Source: an uncultured Woeseiaceae bacterium (GTDB lineage Bacteria; Pseudomonadota; Gammaproteobacteria; Steroidobacterales; Woeseiaceae). From it: a stretch of 64,000 nucleotides of DNA. The notes under the pieces were generated by a model, which worked only from the letters and a program-made list of their open reading frames with translations, had not been told where the DNA came from and made no database searches. Below are positions 41,226 to 50,429 of this stretch, one piece after another (position 1 is the first letter of the stretch; every line of letters starts with the position of its first letter). Location of the stretch: positions 43,026-107,025 of the forward strand of contig CAJQPR010000105.1 of NCBI GenBank assembly GCA_905480255.1, written 5' to 3'. The translations under genes and the position numbers were made by a program.

Positions 41226-42518
41226 ATGTTTGATTTGGCATCACCCCTGTCGCCGCGAAGAGGGCAGCAGCGGCACGCAGATACGCTGACAGCGGAACTG
41301 CGGCAGCTCGGATTTGATCTGCTGCCAGCCGGGTCGGCCCGGCGCATCTCAGTACGTGCCGTGCTTGAAGGCGGTATGGCTTCGCGCAAGGAACTGCAGG
41401 CGCTCTGCGCCGTGGCTGCCGCCGGTGTGCCGCTCTGTCTTTCGCCGGTGGACCTCGGTGGAGGGGAACGCGCGATTGATACATGGCAGCAATTCTGCGA
41501 GGCCATAAGCATGGAACTACCGCAAATTCGCGACCGCTCTAATAGTCCCGGTTTTTGCATCAGTTCCCACAAGTTACCGCTTGAGGCTTTCTGCCTGATA
41601 GCAGACTCCGTACTTGGCAAAGGGCCGCGTTACGTTTTTCTGGACAGTTTGCAAATGGACGCGCATTGCAGCCGGCGTGTCGAGGAGCGAGCCGCGGCGA
41701 ACTGGGCATTTCTCTGGCGCTGTCGGGCAATGAGCCGGCGAGTAGCGCCAGTCTATGGCGGCATGGTTAAAAGCTCTTGTCCCTTGCTATCCGACGAGGT
41801 CGCCACGGCGGTTCTGCCGCTTACCGGACTGCAGGTTCCGCCTGGTTCCGCCTGGCTCAGTATTGATTTGGCACTAACCCGGTTCATGGATAGTAACGGC
41901 CGGGTCGATGAGGCCCGCCTGCACAGAGCATTGCAAAGAGCGGTCTTCGTTGCCGATGAGCTTCTGGAACACCAGTCGTGGTCCTGTCCGTCGCAACGCG
42001 AAGATGCTGTGAATAATCGCCGCCTTGCAATTACGGTCTCAGGAATCGGAGATCTTGTGCTTTCACACGGTAAAGACCCGCGCGATCTTACCTGTCTTCG
42101 CTGGCTCAGCAGGATACTCCGCGACATTCGCGATCGTCTCTGCGAAACGTCGGCCCGAATAGCGCAACAGAATGGTGCGGTGCCAGCGCTTGGTGCAGTC
42201 CACCCGGTTGCCGGATTACCAGAAGGACCACACAGGGATGCCTGGCGCAGTCGGCTGGAGGATGCTGTCAGGAAGGCCGCCGTGAGGCATCGGAACATTC
42301 TCGCCATCTCTCCTTATGCCGTTTTGCCGACCGATCGTCGCTGCGACCCGGCCTTTGCTGATCTATTGCCGCTCATCGCTTCGGCGGATGCCTGGAGTTT
42401 TTCGCGGCCACACTTTTTCACCGGGTGGAACGTCACTCAATTCAGCAACTTTCACCGCCGTGCCCGGGCAATTATCCAGGGCTCGCAGGCCGCATCTTTC
42501 GTTGCAGCAGGGGTATGA
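41226..42518 (+). CDS. Degenerate ribonucleotide-reductase-like protein
   Basis: SD ggaagg before ATG 41226; VPPGSAWLSIDLALTRFMD, NRRLAITVSGIGDLVL and RHRNILAISPYAVLP recall the RNR large-subunit ACLLGSINLTRF, RRIGLGVMGLADLL and RNALLTSIAPTGTI patterns. Confidence 0.55.
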   Translation: MFDLASPLSPRRGQQRHADTLTAELRQLGFDLLPAGSARRISVRAVLEGGMASRKELQALCAVAAAGVPLCLSPVDLGGGERAIDTWQQFCEAISMELPQIRDRSNSPGFCISSHKLPLEAFCLIADSVLGKGPRYVFLDSLQMDAHCSRRVEERAAANWAFLWRCRAMSRRVAPVYGGMVKSSCPLLSDEVATAVLPLTGLQVPPGSAWLSIDLALTRFMDSNGRVDEARLHRALQRAVFVADELLEHQSWSCPSQREDAVNNRRLAITVSGIGDLVLSHGKDPRDLTCLRWLSRILRDIRDRLCETSARIAQQNGAVPALGAVHPVAGLPEGPHRDAWRSRLEDAVRKAAVRHRNILAISPYAVLPTDRRCDPAFADLLPLIASADAWSFSRPHFFTGWNVTQFSNFHRRARAIIQGSQAASFVAAGV

Positions 42519-42577
42519 AGTGATATACGGTCTGTGGTCCTCCCCGGACGCAGACGAAGTACTTTCGCGAGAGACGA

Positions 42578-44416
42578 TTGCAGCCTGTAACGCCAGATAT
42601 ACATGGAGTCGCCGTTCTGTTGCTAACAGCAGTGGCGCTGTTTCTTTTTACACGTGACCGACTGCCGCTGGAGACGTCCAGCCTTGCCATTCTCATTGTG
42701 CTGGTCGCCGGTTTTCAGTTGTTTCCCTATGACACAGGCGGCGCACCACTCGGGCCCGCGCAGTTTTTTGCAGGATTCGGTAACGAGGCGCTTATCACCA
42801 TTTGTGCCTTGATGATGGTTGGCAAGGCGCTTGAAACTACCGGCGCCCTGCAGCCACTGGCCTCAATTGTCGGCCATGCGTGGTCAACGCGCCCGGTGCT
42901 TGCGTTGCTCGTAACATTAATTGCCGGCGCGGTGTTGAGCGCGTTCATGAATAACACGCCTATTGTCGTGTTATTGATGCCTATTCTCGTTGCGGTTTCC
43001 ATGCGCGTGAAATTTCCGGTCTCGGGTGTGATGTTGCCGATGGGACTTGCGACGATCGTCGGCGGCATGGCGACGACGATCGGCACGTCAACCAACCTGC
43101 TGGTTGTAGGAATATCGCAAGACCTCGGGCTCGTGGAATTTGGTATGTTCGACTTCGCTTTGCCGGTTGTCATCGTCGGCGGCGTAGCGATAATTTTTCT
43201 TTGGCTCATTGCGCCGCGCCTCCTGCCTGAGCGCATACCACCTCTCGCGGACACCACGCCGCGCGTATTCAACAGCCAGCTTTATATCAAAGAAGATTGT
43301 TTTGCCGCGGGCAAAACGTTGTCGGAAGTGCTGGCAAAGACCAGCGGGCAGATGCGGGTCGACAAGATCCAGCGAAGTGACTCGCTGTTCCTGGCAAAAC
43401 TTCCATCCGTCAAACTCCTTCCGGGCGATCGTCTGTTCGTCAAGGATTCGCCGGAAAACCTTAAGCATTACGAGCTTCTCCTCGGCGCTACGCTCTACAA
43501 TATTTCTGATCCCGAGCACCCGATTGACGAAGACACGCCTTTACGGGCGGAGGGCCAGCAGCTCGCGGAAGTTGTGGTTACGCGCGGTTCACCACTGCAT
43601 TTGCGGACTCTCGCCACCGCACGGTTTAGCGCTAGCTATGGATTGCTTCCGCTTGCCATACACCGGGCCAGGGCGCCAAGTTCACAGGTGACAGGCGACC
43701 TGAATACGATCCGCTTGCGGGCCGGTGACGTTTTGCTGGTGCAGGGCACGCGGGATGCGATCGATACGCTGAAGTCCAGCGGGAATATGCTGGTTCTCGA
43801 CGGCACCACAGACCTGCCGCACACTCACCTTGCGAGCCGTGCACTCGCTGTTATGAGTTTTGTAATCATTACTGCCGCTTTTGGCATCATGCCCATATCG
43901 GTGAGCGCACTGATTGGCGTCGGATTGATGATTTCCCTTGAATGCCTGACCTGGCGGGATGCGGGCAACGCACTGTCAACGCAGGTCATCATGATCATCG
44001 TCACCAGCCTGGCGCTCGGTAAGGCACTGATGGGCACGGGAATGGCAGATTATCTTGCAATCGGTTTCGTTAGTGCGGTGCAGGGCCTGCCAATTCCAGT
44101 CATTCTGAGCGCCTTCATTCTGATCATGACGCTCATGACCAACGTTGTCTCAAACAATGCGGCGGCGGTAATAGGCACGCCAATCGCTGTGGCTATTGCC
44201 GGACAGCTGAATGCGGATCCGATTCCGTTCGTTCTGGCTGTTTTGTTCGGGGCTAACATGAGTTTTGCCACGCCTTTCGGCTATCAGACAAACCTGTTGA
44301 TTCTTAGCGCAGGCGGCTACAAGTTCTCGGATTTCCTTAGGGTGGGAATTCCGCTGACAATCCTGATGTGGCTGGGTTTCTCCTTTTTGCTGCCGTTTCT
44401 CTACGATCTGAGCTGA
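42578..44416 (+). CDS. SLC13-family permease with internal TrkA_C domains
   Basis: Polytopic; NNTPIVVLLMPI, TTIGTSTNLLVVG, NVVSNNAAAVIGTPIA; soluble central RCK_C-like segment; TTG start. Confidence 0.88.
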   Translation: MQPVTPDIHGVAVLLLTAVALFLFTRDRLPLETSSLAILIVLVAGFQLFPYDTGGAPLGPAQFFAGFGNEALITICALMMVGKALETTGALQPLASIVGHAWSTRPVLALLVTLIAGAVLSAFMNNTPIVVLLMPILVAVSMRVKFPVSGVMLPMGLATIVGGMATTIGTSTNLLVVGISQDLGLVEFGMFDFALPVVIVGGVAIIFLWLIAPRLLPERIPPLADTTPRVFNSQLYIKEDCFAAGKTLSEVLAKTSGQMRVDKIQRSDSLFLAKLPSVKLLPGDRLFVKDSPENLKHYELLLGATLYNISDPEHPIDEDTPLRAEGQQLAEVVVTRGSPLHLRTLATARFSASYGLLPLAIHRARAPSSQVTGDLNTIRLRAGDVLLVQGTRDAIDTLKSSGNMLVLDGTTDLPHTHLASRALAVMSFVIITAAFGIMPISVSALIGVGLMISLECLTWRDAGNALSTQVIMIIVTSLALGKALMGTGMADYLAIGFVSAVQGLPIPVILSAFILIMTLMTNVVSNNAAAVIGTPIAVAIAGQLNADPIPFVLAVLFGANMSFATPFGYQTNLLILSAGGYKFSDFLRVGIPLTILMWLGFSFLLPFLYDLS

Positions 44417-44427
44417 TGCGCGGGCCC

Positions 44428-44456
44428 TTGACGCACGCGCAGGGCAAAGAGATACT
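44428..44456 (+). promoter_or_regulatory. Predicted sigma70 promoter of the trp operon
   Basis: TTGACG - 17 nt - GATACT. Confidence 0.6.
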
Positions 44457-44463
44457 CCGGCCT

Positions 44464-44529
44464 ATGAAAGCTCAATACATTGCTGACCGGAACTGGTGGT
44501 GGCTGCCCGAACAGGAGAGGGTGGCTTAA
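44464..44529 (+). CDS. trpL: trp operon leader peptide MKAQYIADRNWWWLPEQERVA
   Basis: 21-aa ORF with three consecutive Trp codons (44494-44502), upstream of a U-tract terminator and trpE. Confidence 0.85.
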   Translation: MKAQYIADRNWWWLPEQERVA

Positions 44530-44560
44530 GCACGCAGAGCTGAAATTTTTCGAAATTCAA

Positions 44561-44598
44561 AAACCCGTCTCCACCGCAAAGTGAAGACGGGTTTTTTT
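44561..44598 (+). terminator. trp attenuator (3:4 terminator hairpin)
   Basis: AAACCCGTCTcCAC-cgcaaa-GTGaAGACGGGTTT followed by T tract. Confidence 0.88.
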
Positions 44599-44607
44599 AT
44601 ACATGGA

Positions 44608-44735
44608 TGTATTTATGCCGCGACAAAATCGCCGGGAGCGATTTTGGCCAACGCAATTCGCGTTGGCCCGAAGGGCGGAGGGCAGGATGCCCGACGCAAC
44701 CCATGGAAGTGCGGGAGCGGCGCTTGTGCACAGAC
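44608..44735. repeat. Multi-hairpin repetitive element between trp attenuator and trpE
   Basis: Consecutive perfect hairpins CAAAATCGC-cggga-GCGATTTTG, GGCCAACGC-aattc-GCGTTGGCC, GGGC-aggat-GCCC. Confidence 0.6.
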
Positions 44736-44774
44736 CGGGCAATCGGGGGAGCGGGCTGATCCGCTGGACAAAGT

Positions 44775-46160
44775 ATGCAACCACCATTCGACATAGCAGC
44801 TGATCTGGACACACCGGTATCGGCGTATCTGAAACTCAGGGAGCTCAAGCCGAGGTATCTTCTCGAGAGTGTTGAGGGTGGTGAGCGGCTGGCTCGTTAT
44901 TCATTTCTCGGTTTTGGTGATGCGCTGGACCTCCGCCTCGATGAATCCGGTCTGACGATCGGTGACGAGCGCCGCGATCATCCTGAAAATCAGCACGAAT
45001 ATCTTGACGCGCTTCGCTACGCAATGAAGCATGCGCCGGTTCCGAAACCGGAAGTCGAAGGACTGCCATTTTCCGGGGGTCTGGTCGGTGTATCGGGTTA
45101 TGACGTGGTGCGGCTTTTCGAACGATTGCCACATTCCACCAAGCCGCAGCACGGTATCCCGCAGGCAGCTTTCTGTGCGACTTCCTCGGCGCTGGTTTTT
45201 GATCACCTGACCAGGCGAGTTGCACTTCTTCACGATGGAACTGATGCAGAGCGGCAAAGTTTACGCAAAGAGGTAATCCGACTGCTGCGTGGCGCGGTTC
45301 CGGTGAACAATAGTGATGTTCTTGTTTCAGATGCAAAAGCAGGAATGACAGACAAGGAGTATTCCGATCGGGTTGATGCCTGCAAGGAATACATATCTTC
45401 CGGCGATATCTACCAGATTGTCATTTCCGTTTTATTCAAAGGGCGCACAAACGTCGAGCCATTCGAGGTATATCGCGCGCTGCGCCTTCTCAATCCGTCA
45501 CCGTACATGTTCTTTTTCGAGTTTGGTGATCTGAAGGTGGCCGGTTCGTCACCGGAAGCGCTGGTTCGTCTGTATGACGGAGCCGCTTCTCTGCGACCCA
45601 TAGCCGGCACACTGCCACGAGGTTCAACAACAGAGGAAGACTTGCAGAACGAGAAAGACCTTCTCGCGGATCCCAAGGAATCAGCAGAGCACGTCATGCT
45701 GGTCGACCTGGCCCGTAACGATCTCGGGCGGGTTGCTGTTGCAGGCAGTGTTAGTGTCGATCCTTATCGCGCAATCGAGCGATATAGCCATGTCATGCAC
45801 ATCGTCAGCGGTGTACAGGGCCGGCTTGCGCCGGAGTACGATGCATTCGATCTGTTCGCCGCGAGCTTCCCCGCAGGCACACTGGTCGGTGCGCCGAAAG
45901 TGCGCGCCATGGAAATTATCGAGGAGATGGAGACGAGCGGGCGCGGCCTGTATGCGGGCACCGCCGGCTATTTCGGTGCCAGTGGGGATATGGATCAGGC
46001 CATCACGATCCGAACCCTGGTTTTCAACGGCGATGAGTATAGTTTCCAGGCCGGCGCCGGCATCGTGGCCGACAGTGTGCCGAAGAAAGAGTATCAGGAG
46101 GTTCTCGCCAAGAGCGCCATTTTGCGTCGCTCCCTGGAAATTGCAGGAGAAGGGCTGTGA
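44775..46160 (+). CDS. trpE: Anthranilate synthase component I
   Basis: SGDIYQIVISVLFK, PIAGTLPRGST, HVMLVDLARNDLGRV. Confidence 0.97.
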   Translation: MQPPFDIAADLDTPVSAYLKLRELKPRYLLESVEGGERLARYSFLGFGDALDLRLDESGLTIGDERRDHPENQHEYLDALRYAMKHAPVPKPEVEGLPFSGGLVGVSGYDVVRLFERLPHSTKPQHGIPQAAFCATSSALVFDHLTRRVALLHDGTDAERQSLRKEVIRLLRGAVPVNNSDVLVSDAKAGMTDKEYSDRVDACKEYISSGDIYQIVISVLFKGRTNVEPFEVYRALRLLNPSPYMFFFEFGDLKVAGSSPEALVRLYDGAASLRPIAGTLPRGSTTEEDLQNEKDLLADPKESAEHVMLVDLARNDLGRVAVAGSVSVDPYRAIERYSHVMHIVSGVQGRLAPEYDAFDLFAASFPAGTLVGAPKVRAMEIIEEMETSGRGLYAGTAGYFGASGDMDQAITIRTLVFNGDEYSFQAGAGIVADSVPKKEYQEVLAKSAILRRSLEIAGEGL

Positions 46161-46162
46161 CC

Positions 46163-46741
46163 ATGGCAAAGATACTCCTTATCGACAATTACGATTCGTT
46201 CACTTACAACCTTGTGCAGGCATTTGCGGCCAAGGGTGCTGAAGTGCTGACAATTCGAAACGATGCTATTACGGTGGCTGAAGCTCGTGCGATTGAGCCA
46301 ACGCATCTCGTAATATCGCCCGGACCGGGGCGTCCTGACGATGCCGGAGTATCGCTGGAGATGATTGCTGCATTTGCGGGCAGCATTCCTATGCTGGGTG
46401 TTTGTCTCGGGCACCAGTGCCTGGTGCAGCACTACGGCGGCGAAATAATTCGTGCAGAAAGATTAATGCATGGCAAGACTTCAATGGTGACGCACGATGG
46501 AGGTTCGCTGTTTGAGGGAATGTCGCAACCGTTCGAAGCGGGGAGATATCACTCGCTGTGCGCCGACGCGGCTTGTCTGCCAGCTGAACTCGCAATAACA
46601 GCGAAAACGGACCGTGGTGAAATCATGGGCGTGCGGCATAAAACACTGCAACTTGAGGGTGTGCAGTTTCATCCTGAATCGGTTTTGACACCGGAGGGCG
46701 ACATGCTGATGGCGAATTTCATCAGGCAGGAACAATCATGA
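46163..46741 (+). CDS. trpG: Anthranilate synthase component II (glutamine amidotransferase)
   Basis: LLIDNYDSFTYNLVQ, GVCLGHQ, QFHPESVLT; ORF track start at 46157. Confidence 0.96.
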   Translation: MAKILLIDNYDSFTYNLVQAFAAKGAEVLTIRNDAITVAEARAIEPTHLVISPGPGRPDDAGVSLEMIAAFAGSIPMLGVCLGHQCLVQHYGGEIIRAERLMHGKTSMVTHDGGSLFEGMSQPFEAGRYHSLCADAACLPAELAITAKTDRGEIMGVRHKTLQLEGVQFHPESVLTPEGDMLMANFIRQEQS

Positions 46742-47766
46742 GTACGAATTATTCCGAGGTGCTTGACAAGTTGTTGAACGGAGAATCGCTTGGTGAGGCG
46801 GAGTCCGCCGAACTGATGCGAGATCTCGCGAGCGGCGACATGGAACCAGCGCTTGCCGGGGCTTTGCTGGCAGGATTGCGCGCCAAAGGTGAAACGGCTG
46901 ACGAGATTCGCGGCTTCGCAAACGCAATGCGAGAACTTGCGCTGCATCCGGCCATTCCGGATGGTTCGCCGACGGTTGACACAGTAGGGACTGGCGGCGA
47001 CGGCTCCGGCAGTCTGAATTTGTCGACAGGAACAGGCCTGCTCGCGGCCGCAGCAGGTGCGCGGGTGGTCAAGCACGGTAACCGTTCCGTCTCCTCGAAG
47101 TCAGGAAGCGCAGACATGCTTGAGTGCCTCGGCATGCCGATGCCGCTGGACGAGAAGGCGAGCATCAGCTGCCTTAATGCAATCGATTTCACCTTTCTTT
47201 TTGCCCCTGCCTATCATCCGGCGATGAAGGCCATCATGCCGGTGCGTGGAGCGCTTGGTGTGCGCACTGTGTTCAACATTCTTGGTCCGCTTGCCAATCC
47301 CGCGGCGCCGCCGTACATGCTGGTTGGTGCGTTTAGCCAGGACATCGCGAAACTGATGGCCGATACGCTGTCCGGAATGGCGATCAAACGCGCATTTGTG
47401 GTCCACGGCGAACCCGGCTGGGATGAGGCGTCGCCAGCCGGCGCATTTATTCTGTATGACGTGACACCGGGAGCTGTCAGCGAGTCAACACGCACTCCGG
47501 AGGATTACGGGGTAGTCCGTTGTTCGCCGGAGGACCTTCGTGGCGGCGATGCGGCGCACAATGCAGCAGAACTAGGCCGCGTAATGAACGGTGAAGACCG
47601 CGGAGCACACAGGGACGCACTCGTCATGGGTACTTCGCTTGTTCTCGAAGTGTTGGGATTGGCGAGCGATCCGCTGGATGGTGCCGAGAAGGCCGCCGCC
47701 GCAATTGACGACGGCAGAGCTGCGACTTTCCTGCGGAATTTCAAGGCGCACTTTTCCGGGCAATGA
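46738..47766 (+). CDS. trpD: Anthranilate phosphoribosyltransferase
   Basis: VDTVGTGGDGSGSLNLSTG, VKHGNRSVSSKSGSADMLE. Confidence 0.97.
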   Translation: MSTNYSEVLDKLLNGESLGEAESAELMRDLASGDMEPALAGALLAGLRAKGETADEIRGFANAMRELALHPAIPDGSPTVDTVGTGGDGSGSLNLSTGTGLLAAAAGARVVKHGNRSVSSKSGSADMLECLGMPMPLDEKASISCLNAIDFTFLFAPAYHPAMKAIMPVRGALGVRTVFNILGPLANPAAPPYMLVGAFSQDIAKLMADTLSGMAIKRAFVVHGEPGWDEASPAGAFILYDVTPGAVSESTRTPEDYGVVRCSPEDLRGGDAAHNAAELGRVMNGEDRGAHRDALVMGTSLVLEVLGLASDPLDGAEKAAAAIDDGRAATFLRNFKAHFSGQ

Positions 47767-48572
47767 GCAACTTCCTTCGACAAATGGCGGAGACCAGCAG
47801 TGCGCGGGTGGACGTCGCGAAGTCCTCTTATACGGACGACGAGCTTGATCATCCATCGTTTCCGTTGCGTCTCGAGGGGTTCGATCTAATTGCGGAAATA
47901 AAAAATCGGTCGCCGGCAGAAGGCGGGCTGGCCGAGGGCGCAGGCAATCGAGCGAATCGTGCGCTGCGTTACGCAGATGGTGGCGCCGCGGCAATTTCCG
48001 TATTGACCGAGCCAGAGCGTTTCGACGGCGATTTGGCGCACCTCGAAGAAGTTGTGAGGACGGTTGCCAACAAAGAGATTCCGGTAATGAGGAAAGATTT
48101 CCTGGTAGATGAAATCCAGGTTCTGGAAGCAAAATCCTGTGGCGCAAGCGGTGTTTTGCTGATTGCTGCAATGCTGGATGACAAGTCCCTGACGAGCATG
48201 CTCGATTGCGCGTTCGAGCATGACCTGTTTGTGTTGCTTGAGTCATTTGACGAGCTTGAACTGGAACGGTCCGTGCATTTACTGCAGCGCGTTAAGTACC
48301 GCGAAAAAGCGCAAGATCGGAAGTTCTTACTGGGAGTAAACACCCGCGACCTGCGGACACTGGCCGTTGATCCATCCAGGCTGCAGAAGTTTGGGCCACT
48401 GTTGCCGCCTGACATTGTCTGTGTGGCGGAAAGCGGTTTGCATTCAGCCGAAGATGCGGCCGGAGTGGTCGGCTGGGGTTACAGCATGGCGTTGGTGGGA
48501 ACTGCTCTGATGCGAGCGGACGATCCAGCCGGTTTGGTTGCAGATATGCTGCAAGCGGGAAGAGCAGCGTGA
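47763..48572 (+). CDS. trpC: Indole-3-glycerol phosphate synthase
   Basis: IAEIKNRSPAEG, VMRKDFLVDEIQV, LLGVNTRDLRTL. Confidence 0.96.
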   Translation: MSNFLRQMAETSSARVDVAKSSYTDDELDHPSFPLRLEGFDLIAEIKNRSPAEGGLAEGAGNRANRALRYADGGAAAISVLTEPERFDGDLAHLEEVVRTVANKEIPVMRKDFLVDEIQVLEAKSCGASGVLLIAAMLDDKSLTSMLDCAFEHDLFVLLESFDELELERSVHLLQRVKYREKAQDRKFLLGVNTRDLRTLAVDPSRLQKFGPLLPPDIVCVAESGLHSAEDAAGVVGWGYSMALVGTALMRADDPAGLVADMLQAGRAA

Positions 48573-49189
48573 CAGCCATGGTAAAGATATGCGGCATGAC
48601 CGATGAGCGGGCGGTGCAGGCAGCTGTGGACGCAGGCGTGGACGCGCTGGGGTTTGTGTTCTTTGACAAGTCACCGCGAAATTTGAGCCCTGAAAGGGCC
48701 GTCCGCCTTGCAGCCAAAGTTCCACAGCATGTCCGCCGCGTTGCGGTGATGCTGCATCCTGATGCAAGACTTTGGGATGAAGTCAGCCGTGTACTGCGTC
48801 CCGATGTATTGCAGACGGACGCCGGAGACTTTTTATATCTCTCAGTAGAACACGGTGTTGAAAAATGGCCGGTTCTCCGTGAAGGTGCGGTTCCGGATCA
48901 TATTCCGGCGACATTCGTTTATGAGGGGCCGAAGAGTGGCACGGGTGAGACCGTTGATTGGGAAATTGCAGCTGAAATTGCCCGCCAGGGTCAAATGATT
49001 TTGGCTGGTGGTCTTGGCGTCGATAATGTTGCAACAGCGATTGCTAAAGTGATGCCCTATGGCGTCGATGTATCCAGCGCGGTTGAGTCGCAACCGGGCG
49101 TAAAGGATGTCGACAAAATCTCGGCATTTGTTGAGGCTGCGAAAGCCGCCGGAAATCTGAGGAAACATGATAATGAAATCGGAGCTTGA
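48569..49189 (+). CDS. trpF: Phosphoribosylanthranilate isomerase
   Basis: VKICGMTDERAVQAAVDAGVDALGFVFF, GVDVSSAVESQPGVKD; GTG 48569 or ATG 48578. Confidence 0.96.
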   Translation: MTAMVKICGMTDERAVQAAVDAGVDALGFVFFDKSPRNLSPERAVRLAAKVPQHVRRVAVMLHPDARLWDEVSRVLRPDVLQTDAGDFLYLSVEHGVEKWPVLREGAVPDHIPATFVYEGPKSGTGETVDWEIAAEIARQGQMILAGGLGVDNVATAIAKVMPYGVDVSSAVESQPGVKDVDKISAFVEAAKAAGNLRKHDNEIGA

Positions 49190-50429
49190 TGCCGGAAAAG
49201 CGACAGCGCTGCTCGATGCATCCATAGCCGGGACATTGCCCGACGATCGGGGCCGATTTGGGCCGTTCGGCGGCCGGTATGTACCCGAAACACTTGTGCC
49301 TGCATTCGTGCGTCTCGAGCAAGGAATCGCGGAACATCTTCACAGCGATGCTTTTCAGGAAGAATTCCGGTCCGAGTTGCGTACCTGGGTTGGCCGCCCG
49401 ACGGCACTGACATTTGCGCCTCGCTTGTCGGAGCGCTGGGGCGCAGAGGTGTGGCTGAAGCGTGAGGATCTCGCGCACACGGGCGCCCACAAGATCAACA
49501 ATGCGATTGGCCAGGCAATCCTGGCCAAAAAGCTGGGTGCGAAGAGGATCATCGCGGAAACGGGCGCCGGGCAACATGGTGTTGCGTCGGCGGCAGCATG
49601 TGCGCGTGTTGGTCTGCCGTGCCGTGTCTATATGGGAGCGGTCGACATTGAACGGCAAGCACCCAATGTCGATCGGATGCTCCGGCTGGGCGCCGAGGTT
49701 TTCCCGGTGGAGTCTGGCGACAAGACACTGCGTGCGGCAATCGATGAGGCTCTGCGCGAGTGGGTAACGGACCCTGCGGGCACTTACTACCTGATCGGGT
49801 CCGCCGTGGGCGCGCATCCTTACCCCTACCTTGTACGCGAGCTGCAATCAGTAATTGGCCAGGAAGCGCGACAGCAGATGCTCGATCTTGCGGGCGGATT
49901 GCCTGATGTGGCGTTTGCCTGTGTTGGTGGTGGATCAAATGCAATTGGTCTTTTCTATCCGCTACTTGGGGATCGCGACATTGAACTGATTGGTGTCGAA
50001 GCGGGAGGTACCGGAGACGGCCTGGGTCAAAATGCTGCGACGCTCGCGACCGGAACACCCGGTGTCTTACAGGGTAGTTATTCCATTATTTTGCAGGACA
50101 AGAACGGCAATGTGCAGGAGACGCATTCAATCTCGGCCGGGCTCGACTATTCAGGTGTCGGGCCGGAACATGCCATGTTGCAGGCGGTTGGTCGGGTGAC
50201 TTACGTGTCCGCGAGTGACGACGAAGCGTTGGACGCGCTGGAGGAACTCTGTGAGACGGAGGGTATATTGACGGCGCTGGAAACGGCACATGCCTACGCT
50301 TCGGCGAGGCGGTGGGCGAAGGAAAACCCCGGCAAAAGAATTTTGATTGGCAACTCCGGACGCGGCGACAAAGATATGCCAACTCTTACGCAGTACCCGG
50401 CAAGGACGAACGCAAATGCATCCGCATGA
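49173..50429 (+). CDS. trpB: Tryptophan synthase beta chain
   Basis: FGGRYVPETL, LKREDLAHTGAHKINNAIGQ, GGGSNAIGLFYP. Confidence 0.97.
   Translation: MKSELDAGKATALLDASIAGTLPDDRGRFGPFGGRYVPETLVPAFVRLEQGIAEHLHSDAFQEEFRSELRTWVGRPTALTFAPRLSERWGAEVWLKREDLAHTGAHKINNAIGQAILAKKLGAKRIIAETGAGQHGVASAAACARVGLPCRVYMGAVDIERQAPNVDRMLRLGAEVFPVESGDKTLRAAIDEALREWVTDPAGTYYLIGSAVGAHPYPYLVRELQSVIGQEARQQMLDLAGGLPDVAFACVGGGSNAIGLFYPLLGDRDIELIGVEAGGTGDGLGQNAATLATGTPGVLQGSYSIILQDKNGNVQETHSISAGLDYSGVGPEHAMLQAVGRVTYVSASDDEALDALEELCETEGILTALETAHAYASARRWAKENPGKRILIGNSGRGDKDMPTLTQYPARTNANASA

Noticed and set aside
44581-44803. Small ORFs (66-85 aa) on both strands between the trp attenuator and trpE
   Set aside because: They are translations of the hairpin-rich repeat with no family signature; a structured repeat is the better explanation
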